20,794 bases of DNA from Flavobacteriales bacterium (lineage in GTDB: Bacteria; Bacteroidota; Bacteroidia; Flavobacteriales_D; Crocinitomicaceae), in the NCBI GenBank assembly GCA_947476515.1, contig CANJQZ010000010.1, forward strand, positions 1 through 20,794, in the 5' to 3' direction. Each line of letters begins with the position of its first letter. Within the stretch, counting starts at the first letter, position 1. Of the stretch, positions 15,949 through 20,794 are shown piece by piece. Below the pieces are notes generated by a model, which was given only the letters and a program-made list of their open reading frames with translations, had not been told where the DNA came from and did not search any database. The position numbers were made by a program, and so were the translations under genes.

Positions 15949-16755
15949 ATGCAATCAGAAAACAACTACCTCTCGATCAATAAAGAATCTTGGAATAAGA
16001 AAACTCCTATTCATTTAACATCTGATTTCTATGACGTTGAAGGCTTCCTAAATGGCAATACTTCTTTGAACCCCATTGAATTAGCTCTTTTGGGTGATAT
16101 AAAAGGGAAAAGCATCCTTCATTTGCAATGTCACTTTGGTCAAGACACCCTTTCACTTGGTCGAATGGGAGCTGATGTAACAGGAATTGATTTATCGGAC
16201 AAAGCCATTGAAAGTGCCAATGAATTAGCAATAAAGACGGGGATTGATGCAACTTTTATTTGTTGTGATATTTATGATTTACCAGCCCATTTGAATCAAC
16301 AGTTTGACATTGTTTTTACGAGTTATGGAACAATTGGGTGGCTTCCAGACATGGATAAATGGGCTGAAATAATTTCTAAATTCCTTAAACCAGAAGGTAA
16401 ATTCGTTTTTGTGGAATTTCATCCAGTCGTTTGGATGTTTGATGATAATTTTGATAAAATTGGTTACAACTACTCTAATTCAGGACCAATCATCGAAACA
16501 TATAATGGCACATATGCAGATAAAAGCGCTGCTCTTTCTCAAGAATATGTTATGTGGAACCATGGTATAAGTGAAGTTGTTAATGCATTGATTAAAAACA
16601 ATATTCAGATCAATTCTTTGGATGAATTCGACTATTCACCCTATAACTGTTTCAGTGAAACTGTAGAATTTGAACCGAAAAAATTTAGAATCAAACATTT
16701 TGATAATAAAATCCCAATGGTCTATTCAATAGTTGGATTAAAATCAGCCAAATAA
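15949..16755 (+). CDS. Class I SAM-dependent methyltransferase
   Basis: 268 residues, cytosolic. The Rossmann-fold SAM site shows motif I ILHLQCHFGQDTLSLGRMG (56-74), an acidic residue at the end of strand 2 (VTGIDLS, D81), CCDIYDLP as motif II and FDIVFTSYGTIGWL as motif III/post II. The opening NYLSINKESWNKKTP is usual for bacterial small-molecule methyltransferases of the UbiE/BioC-like group. Instead of the common G-x-G in motif I it has QCHFGQ, a variant seen in this subfamily. The substrate is unknown. It begins three bases after the secreted esterase gene; since one product is exported and the other cytosolic, the link may be transcription only. Confidence 0.85.
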   Translation: MQSENNYLSINKESWNKKTPIHLTSDFYDVEGFLNGNTSLNPIELALLGDIKGKSILHLQCHFGQDTLSLGRMGADVTGIDLSDKAIESANELAIKTGIDATFICCDIYDLPAHLNQQFDIVFTSYGTIGWLPDMDKWAEIISKFLKPEGKFVFVEFHPVVWMFDDNFDKIGYNYSNSGPIIETYNGTYADKSAALSQEYVMWNHGISEVVNALIKNNIQINSLDEFDYSPYNCFSETVEFEPKKFRIKHFDNKIPMVYSIVGLKSAK

Positions 16756-16855
16756 CAGAAAAAGCTTTCGATGCAACCATTAACAGTTCCTGCCGTCTAT
16801 TAAGTGGAAGCAAGCAATTTGAATGAAATGATTATGTTTTATTCTTTTACTTTAC

Positions 16856-16863
16856 TACTTTTG
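16856..16863 (+). promoter_or_regulatory. Predicted -7 promoter element for the two secreted-protein genes
   Basis: TACTTTTG matches TAnnTTTG exactly, in the 163-base spacer before the 150-residue gene, leaving a leader of about 49 bases. A TTTT at 16837-16840 is a poor -33 candidate. The rest of the spacer shows no hairpin or gene. Confidence 0.45.
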
Positions 16864-16918
16864 CACCCTGTGCTTATCGAGAATATCAATAAGAATACAA
16901 ATTGACAAACAAAACAAT

Positions 16919-17371
16919 ATGACTAAATCAATCAATTTTAATAAAAGTTTAATCGCTTTTATTGTACTACTTTCCAGTTTTTCGTTCAGTCAAAACACTG
17001 AGAAATTTAAATTAACATCTGAATGGCAATTGCTTGAAAATTCAAGTGACGTCAATTTTTATGTTAAACGCACAGAATGTGCTGTTGCGGGGTTTAAACT
17101 TCCCTTAATTTATACTTTTTTGAAAATTGAGAACCTTTCTAATCAGCCGAAATCATTGCTGTTTAATTTTGGTTTGCAATATACTGAAGGTTGTAATGGT
17201 TGTGAAGCAGGTAAAGAACATGCAGCATATATTAACATTCCAGCAAATACAACATTGGAAGGTGATTGTAATTTTAAAGAAACACAATTAACCCAATTAA
17301 TAAAAAATCCAAATCTTTCTGGTGGTTGGAACTTTGAAAGACCTGTAATTACAAATCTAATCATAGAATAA
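16919..17371 (+). CDS. Small secreted protein of unknown function
   Basis: 150 residues. The N-terminus is a signal peptide (hydrophobic SLIAFIVLLSSFSFSQ, cleavage near residue 25), so the mature protein is about 125 residues in the periplasm or outside. The mature part looks like a single beta sandwich: alternating strands such as SEWQLLE, VNFYVKRTECAV, PLIYTFLKIENLS, SLLFNFGLQYTEGC and HAAYINIPANTTLEGDC. A C-N-G-C pair (C92, C95) and two further cysteines could form disulfides. There is no C-terminal sorting domain. The adhesin-like gene begins eight bases downstream, so both are likely on one transcript and may act together; this is inference from spacing. I do not recognise the family. 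Confidence 0.8.
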   Translation: MTKSINFNKSLIAFIVLLSSFSFSQNTEKFKLTSEWQLLENSSDVNFYVKRTECAVAGFKLPLIYTFLKIENLSNQPKSLLFNFGLQYTEGCNGCEAGKEHAAYINIPANTTLEGDCNFKETQLTQLIKNPNLSGGWNFERPVITNLIIE

Positions 17372-17379
17372 TTATTACC

Positions 17380-19323
17380 ATGAGAAAATTAATCCCTCTT
17401 TTATTCCTTATTCTATCAACGAATAGTTTTGTTAAAGCTCAAAATTGTACTATAACAATTACTCCAATGGATACATTAGTTTGTATTGGAGATTCTGTTT
17501 TGATTACTTCAGTTTCAAACTTATTAAATGCTGGTCAATCTTTCAATTTCAACAGTGCTAGTGTTCCTGCTGGTTGGAGTGTTGCTGGTGGAACAAGTTT
17601 TTCTACTCCATGCGGTGCTAGTCCATCCGGAACGCCTTATTATTGGGCTGCATCTGCGGGGTCAGGAACACCAACTATTACAACAGCCGGATTCGATATT
17701 TTCTGTGGTGGAACAATCTCATTTGATATGGTTTATGCAGTACAAGCTGGTCCAGTTCCTTGTGAAGGGCCAGACGAACAAGATGAAGGTGTTTCTATTC
17801 AATATTCGATTGATGGCGGAGTAACATGGATTGATATTATTTATTATTCTCCAGGTGGATTTACGTTACCTACTAATCCAAACACGTCGACAAGTATCGT
17901 TTCTGCTGGACAAGCAACTCCTTATACAACTTGGAGTACATTTAATGTTCCAATTCCTCCTGGAGCACTAACAACAAATACTATGTTTAGATGGATTCAA
18001 ACACAATCTTCTGGAACTTGTTGCGATAATTGGGGATTAGAAAACATTGTAATTAATGCTACTGGTGTACCTTGCGGTTCTACTACAGTTGTGAATTGGG
18101 ACAATGGTTTAACTGATACAGATTCTTTTTGGGCTGTTGCAATGGGAGACACTACTTTCCAAGCAATGGTTTATGATACGTTAGGAAATTACATGTGTAC
18201 TTCTGAAATTGTCGTAATTAGTGTTTCTCCAGACCAAATGACTTATGATCTTGTTGATACAGTTTATTCTTATTGTCCAACATTTTCACCAACAGCTGGA
18301 GTAACAAACATTGCAAATTCTGTACCTCCATATACGTATGATTGGACGACACCAAGTACTACAAATCCAACAATTATGCCTTCTACAGGATTAGAACATG
18401 ATACGATTACCTATTTCGTTACTATACATGATGGTTGCAATTACGTAAGACAAGACAGTGTTGTACTAGTAATAAATCAACTTCTTGCAATTGACACAAT
18501 GTATTCATACCCAGCAACAGCTTGCGCACTTGACGGTGTTGTTTCTGGTGTTGGACAAGGAATAACAGGAGTTGCATCATACCAGTGGACAGGTCCAGGA
18601 GCAGGAAATCCTAATTTTATTGATGCTACTGTTTGGACTGATCTAGCTTCAGGCTGGTATTATTTTTCTATAACGGATAATGTTTGTACAACAAATGATT
18701 CTGTTTTTGTTGACATATTAAATCCACCAATTGCGAATCTTTCTGCTAATATTCAATCAGGATGTAATCCGACGGAAGTTGTATTTACGAATACCTCCCA
18801 AAATGCTAGTAATTATTTATTTGATTTTGGAAATGGAAACACGGCTAATTTGAACGACTTAAGTAGCCAAACACAAACGTTCACTTCAAATGCAACAGTA
18901 ATGTTAGTTGCATTATCAAGTCCAACGTGTGGAGATACTGCTGAGTTAATAATTACGATTGTTGAATGTGGATGTACCAACCCGATAGCTTTAAATTACA
19001 GTTCAATTGCTGTATTAGATGACGGAAGTTGCATCTTACCAGTACCAGTTATTAATCTGCCGAATGTTTTCACTCCAGATGGTGATGGTGTTAATGATTT
19101 ATTCTTCTTAGATGCTACAAATAAATCAAAAATAGAATTGACAATCATCAATCGTTGGGGAAACAAAATGTATGAAGGATCAAGTATCAATCCTGCGTGG
19201 AATGGTAAAACAGATTCTGGTGCATTAGCAGAAGAAGGAACTTATTTCTGCAAGTACATTGTATTTGGTGTAGATGGTAAAGAATATGAAGGTCAAGGTT
19301 TCTTGCAATTGGTAAGAAAATAA
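17380..19323 (+). CDS. Large secreted adhesin-like protein with T9SS type B (CHU_C) sorting domain
   Basis: 647 residues. Signal peptide (1-20, ending VKAQ). Residues about 45-225 form a disulfide-rich reelin/reeler-like beta module: ASVPAGWSVAGGTSF, TISFDMVYAV, a EGPDEQDEGVSIQYSIDGG segment and WSTFNVPIPPGA...RWIQTQSSGTCCDNWGLENI. Several immunoglobulin or PKD-like modules follow, including NYLFDFGNGNTANL near 480. Residues 557-647 are the gliding-motility-associated C-terminal domain (INLPNVFTPDGDGVNDLFF...INRWGNKMYE...WNGKTDSGALAEEGTYFCKYIV...GFLQLVRK), the type B signal for T9SS export and surface anchoring. Such proteins are usually adhesins or matrix proteins. Base composition is the same as in neighbours. 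A strong terminator closes the unit and marks the border with the cassette-like region. Confidence 0.9.
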   Translation: MRKLIPLLFLILSTNSFVKAQNCTITITPMDTLVCIGDSVLITSVSNLLNAGQSFNFNSASVPAGWSVAGGTSFSTPCGASPSGTPYYWAASAGSGTPTITTAGFDIFCGGTISFDMVYAVQAGPVPCEGPDEQDEGVSIQYSIDGGVTWIDIIYYSPGGFTLPTNPNTSTSIVSAGQATPYTTWSTFNVPIPPGALTTNTMFRWIQTQSSGTCCDNWGLENIVINATGVPCGSTTVVNWDNGLTDTDSFWAVAMGDTTFQAMVYDTLGNYMCTSEIVVISVSPDQMTYDLVDTVYSYCPTFSPTAGVTNIANSVPPYTYDWTTPSTTNPTIMPSTGLEHDTITYFVTIHDGCNYVRQDSVVLVINQLLAIDTMYSYPATACALDGVVSGVGQGITGVASYQWTGPGAGNPNFIDATVWTDLASGWYYFSITDNVCTTNDSVFVDILNPPIANLSANIQSGCNPTEVVFTNTSQNASNYLFDFGNGNTANLNDLSSQTQTFTSNATVMLVALSSPTCGDTAELIITIVECGCTNPIALNYSSIAVLDDGSCILPVPVINLPNVFTPDGDGVNDLFFLDATNKSKIELTIINRWGNKMYEGSSINPAWNGKTDSGALAEEGTYFCKYIVFGVDGKEYEGQGFLQLVRK

Positions 19324-19344
19324 TAAGCTTCTTTAAACTAATTG

Positions 19345-19378
19345 AAAAAGGTCTTCGGCAATGAAGGCCTTTTTTTTA
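19345..19378 (+). terminator. Strong rho-independent terminator after the type B adhesin gene
   Basis: AAAAAGGTCTTC (19345-19356) pairs with GAAGGCCTTTTT across a GGCAAT loop with a single T-G wobble, followed by more Ts. The A and T flanks make it potentially bidirectional, so it could also stop minus-strand transcripts leaving the cassette region. Confidence 0.9.
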
Positions 19379-19424
19379 TGCCTTTACTTTTAATTCGGGT
19401 ATTATTTTAGTGGCTCTTTTTATT

Positions 19425-19557
19425 CCTTAACGGCTTGCAAGAAGTCGATCGACCCATTTTTCACAAGATCGTTTTTCCGAAGATAAAACTTAATCTTTAA
19501 AAACTTATCGTTTCTTCGAAGCAAGATTTAAGGGCTAGCGCTAAACCCGGATTATGA
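19425..19557 (-). repeat. attC-like site A (terminal, degenerate)
   Basis: 133 bp. Minus-strand ends are TCATAAT (R''-like, 19557-19551) and GTTAAGG (R'-like, 19431-19425; consensus GTTRRRY, last base off). It is clearly related to site C: both have CGATCGACCC 15 bases inside the left end and GGGYTRGCGCT exactly ten bases before TTATG at the right end, with ATCGTTT and TCGAAG in the interior. Self-complementarity of its arms is weaker than in site C, as expected for an old terminal site. The R'' box is 11 bases from the membrane-protein stop codon. Confidence 0.5.
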
Positions 19558-19568
19558 GCAACATTAAT

Positions 19569-19874
19569 TTACATTAAACTGAAAAGACTCCATGCTAATA
19601 TTAATGCATTAAATGTCAATAAAATAATGCTCAAAGTAGTGTAATTCTGTTTATTAATCATATTTCCAGATAAGACAATCGCGACTGCGTTTATTGATAA
19701 TCTCAAATATGTTGCTTCTTGCCCACTTTTTACAAAATCAGGAAAAACGTTTAAATATTCTTTTATAATATTATCAAAACCTTCAATTTCACTAGCGACT
19801 TTAATCCACCAATAAACATCTCCAATTACAATTAAGGTCAATATAATTATAATAATTAAAACTAATGTTTTCAT
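19569..19874 (-). CDS. Small membrane protein of unknown function (cassette gene)
   Basis: 101 residues with three probable membrane segments: 4-23 (very hydrophobic, LVLIIIIILTLIVIGDVYWW), about 58-72 (LSINAVAIVLSGNMI) and 78-100 (TTLSIILLTFNALILAWSLF). A short amphipathic stretch lies between the first two. No recognisable family motif. The stop codon is 11 bases from attC-like site A and the start is about 40-50 bases inside from site B, so the gene fills its cassette completely. No TAnnTTTG element lies upstream on its strand, so it would depend on transcription coming through site B from parDE. Tiny unknown membrane proteins are common cassette contents. Function unknown. Confidence 0.7.
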   Translation of the reverse strand: MKTLVLIIIIILTLIVIGDVYWWIKVASEIEGFDNIIKEYLNVFPDFVKSGQEATYLRLSINAVAIVLSGNMINKQNYTTLSIILLTFNALILAWSLFSLM

Positions 19875-19910
19875 AGTACTTATATCAATTGGGAGGTTTC
19901 TGTGTATTGC

Positions 19911-19990
19911 TTTTAACGATTTAACAGTAGGCGAAGTGACACTTTCTCTCGAATATGTAGGTGCGCCATTTTGCTTACTGTGTGTTATGT
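19911..19990 (-). repeat. attC-like site B (short)
   Basis: 72-80 bp. The minus strand starts ACATAAC (19990-19984), five bases after the parE stop codon, and ends GTTAAAT (19925-19919, a perfect GTTRRRY) or the adjacent GTTAAAA (19917-19911). The arms are inverted repeats: CAGTAAGCAAAATGGCGCAC on one side against the complement of CAGTAGGCGAAGTGACAC on the other. The central part between the arms is about 20 bases. It is not similar in sequence to sites A and C, only in architecture, as is usual for attC sites of different cassettes. Confidence 0.55.
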
Positions 19991-19995
19991 GGGTT

Positions 19996-20319
19996 TCATT
20001 TTTTCACCTCCGAAGGAAGCAGTGAAACTAATTTATTCTTCAAATCCATTCGTTCATGTAGGATTCTTGTAATTTCAATCGATTGATCTTCCAATACACG
20101 ATAGAAAATTATATGCTTTGAGGTAAGTTTTCCCTTCAGATCTTGATGAATTTCCGGATATACTTTGCCAATTTGTGGTTTCTTAGCGATTGTTGAACAA
20201 GCACTAATTATTAGCTTATAATATTTGTCCGCCTGACTTTCAGACCATGCCTCAACAGTGTAATACCATATATCGGATAGATCCTTTACGGCATTGTTCG
20301 TTAACTTAAACTTTGCCAT
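19996..20319 (-). CDS. parE: ParE-type toxin of a type II toxin-antitoxin pair
   Basis: 107 residues, normal for the RelE/ParE superfamily. It begins MAKFKLTNNAVKDLSDIWYY, matching the ParE opening 'Y-LS--A--DL--I--Y'. It continues with QADKYYKLIISACSTIAKKPQIGK (the 'Y---l-----L---P--G' segment) and ends IIFYRVLEDQSIEITRILHERMD, the family's 'Hi-fYr-----i-I-rILH-rmD' core. ParE toxins block DNA gyrase; other members of the superfamily cut mRNA, and the ILHERMD ending fits ParE. Its ATG follows the parD stop directly (TAA then ATG), with AGGA eight bases upstream as ribosome site, so antitoxin is translated first. The stop is five bases from attC-like site B. Intact, with no sign of inactivation. 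Confidence 0.92.
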   Translation of the reverse strand: MAKFKLTNNAVKDLSDIWYYTVEAWSESQADKYYKLIISACSTIAKKPQIGKVYPEIHQDLKGKLTSKHIIFYRVLEDQSIEITRILHERMDLKNKLVSLLPSEVKK

Positions 20320-20562
20320 TTATTTCCTGCTTGCTTTCAACATTTTTAAATGCTCGTCAGGGTCGAAATCTTCGGCTAAACCACTATTAATACCTTCGTC
20401 AATCGCATGACGCAAAGCAATAATTTTCTGTTCCTCTTGTTCAAGTAGTCTTAATCCAGCACGAACTGCCTCACTTGCATTTTTGTACCGTCCTTCTCTT
20501 AAAATACTTTGAATAAATTGATCAAAATAACTACCCAAAGTAATTGATGTATTTTTACTCAT
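20320..20562 (-). CDS. parD: ParD-type antitoxin (ribbon-helix-helix)
   Basis: 80 residues from the ATG at 20562 (MSKNTSITLGSYFDQFIQ). An upstream in-frame start at 20589 would lie within the promoter and is rejected. The N-terminal half is a ribbon-helix-helix DNA-binding domain: strand NTSITLG, helix SYFDQFIQSILREGRYKN, then the ParD signature ASEAVRAGLRLLEQEE. The C-terminal part (ALRHAIDEGINSGLAEDFDPDEHL) is the flexible toxin-binding segment typical of the family. It neutralises ParE and should repress its own operon by binding the palindrome at 20583-20599. It is the first gene of a two-gene operon with zero spacing to parE. Confidence 0.92.
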   Translation of the reverse strand: MSKNTSITLGSYFDQFIQSILREGRYKNASEAVRAGLRLLEQEEQKIIALRHAIDEGINSGLAEDFDPDEHLKMLKASRK

Positions 20563-20577
20563 AAAAACTAATTTTAG

Positions 20578-20608
20578 CAAACATACCAAATATTGGTATT
20601 ATTTCAAA
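20578..20608 (-). promoter_or_regulatory. Consensus Bacteroidota promoter of parDE with embedded operator palindrome
   Basis: On the minus strand TTTG (20608-20605), a 19-base spacer, then TATGTTTG (20585-20578) fit the TTTG-N19-TAnnTTTG consensus, 15 bases before the parD ATG. In the spacer and overlapping the -7 box lies a palindrome, ATACCA - AATAT - TGGTAT (20583-20599), placed where a bound ParD dimer would block RNA polymerase. It is the best-formed promoter in the window. Confidence 0.7.
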
Positions 20609-20644
20609 TTTTATTTTGGGTGTTTTTCGGGTATGGGAAATCCC

Positions 20645-20776
20645 ACCTAACGTTTGGCAAGCAGGCGATCGACCCGCCCTTAATACAAATCGTTTCATCG
20701 AAGTTAGATTTATTTTTTCACAAAAGAACGTATTTACGAAGAAAAAAATCGGGTTGGCGCTTGCTTGCTGTTATGC
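20645..20776 (-). repeat. attC-like site C
   Basis: 132 bp. The minus strand starts GCATAAC (20776-20770, a frequent R'' sequence) and ends AACGTTAGGT, whose GTTAGGT (20651-20645) is a perfect R' GTTRRRY box. The arms pair well: GCAAGCAAGCGCCAACCCG on one side and, as reverse complement, GCAAGCAGGCGATCGACCCG on the other, interrupted by a small asymmetric bulge. The about 75-base AT-rich interior (20676-20750) would form the terminal loop region. Sequence-related to site A at both arms with identical spacing. It lies upstream of the parDE promoter on the minus strand and would be the attC of the preceding cassette beyond the window edge. Confidence 0.65.
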
Positions 20777-20794
20777 TTAGTTGCGACACCTAAA

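Larger units (their letters stand above)
19425..20776 (-). mobile_element. Candidate end of an integron gene-cassette array (two cassettes, three attC-like sites)
   Basis: Read on the minus strand the order is: attC-like site C (20776-20645), parD-parE, attC-like site B (19990-19911), 101-residue membrane protein, attC-like site A (19557-19425), then the terminator of the chromosomal adhesin gene. Each gene unit is followed within 5-12 bases of its stop codon by an inverted-repeat site whose distal end carries a GTTRRRY-like box. This is the organisation of integron cassettes: one gene plus one attC. Expected cassettes would be about 730 bp (parDE) and 490 bp (membrane protein). Toxin-antitoxin cassettes with their own promoter are well known in large chromosomal integrons. 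No integrase or attI is in view; it would lie beyond the right edge, unless this is an integrase-less cluster of attC sites. The call rests on structure read by eye. Confidence 0.6.

Noticed and set aside
16756..16918. Search for a gene remnant in the spacer after the methyltransferase
   Set aside because: No frame resembled a neighbouring protein; only a promoter box was found.
19425..19557. Reading site A as a terminator or insertion-sequence ends
   Set aside because: There is no T run at the hairpin end, no transposase anywhere near, and no flanking target duplication; homology with site C at both arms fits attC better.
20593..20793. Open frame of 66 codons on the plus strand at the right edge
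   Set aside because: It lies entirely in the parDE promoter and attC-like site C; the translation has no family character and starts inside the operator palindrome.

Overview
The window is AT-rich DNA from a member of the Bacteroidota, most likely order Flavobacteriales; a Crocinitomicaceae/Fluviicola-like genome is a guess from overall feel. Three lines of evidence support the phylum. Several secreted proteins carry type IX secretion (T9SS) C-terminal sorting domains, both the short type A and the CHU_C/gliding-motility type B. Several genes have the Bacteroidota sigma-factor -7 element TAnnTTTG, and Shine-Dalgarno sequences are mostly weak or absent. The gene content (OmpA with PD40 propeller, TamL-like lipoprotein, GldM-like fragment, RluF) is typical of the group.

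Layout, left to right. 1-464 (minus) is a 3'-truncated secreted protein made of GldM-like C-terminal domains. 661-2565 is a secreted von Willebrand A protein with a type A sorting domain. 2838-5192 is an OmpA/TPR/PD40 cell-envelope protein. The spacers on both sides of it hold decayed pieces of other copies of the same family. 5459-7417 (minus) is fbaA then accD (glycolysis/gluconeogenesis and fatty acid synthesis). 7609-9891 is a PcrA/UvrD helicase, convergent with a TamL-like outer-membrane assembly lipoprotein (minus). That gene diverges from a SPOUT RNA methyltransferase. A 140-aa protein of unknown function (minus) and RluF follow, then a secreted esterase and a SAM methyltransferase that look co-transcribed. 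A small secreted protein and a 647-aa T9SS type B adhesin-like protein, ending in a strong terminator, close the conserved part.

The right end (19425-20794) differs in kind. Three inverted-repeat sites with attC features (minus-strand R' boxes GTTAGGT, GTTAAAT/GTTAAAA and GTTAAGG) lie directly after the stop codons of small minus-strand genes or at the array edge. They divide the region into two cassette-like units: a ParD/ParE toxin-antitoxin pair with its own promoter and palindromic operator, and a promoterless 101-aa membrane protein. I read this as the distal end of an integron gene-cassette array entering from beyond the right edge. No integrase is in the window.

The most interesting observations are this attC-like array and the two decayed OmpA-family remnants at 2572-2783 and 5234-5440, which suggest a former tandem array of OmpA paralogues reduced to one intact gene. 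No spacer exceeds 300 bases. No tRNA, rRNA, CRISPR array or insertion sequence was seen.
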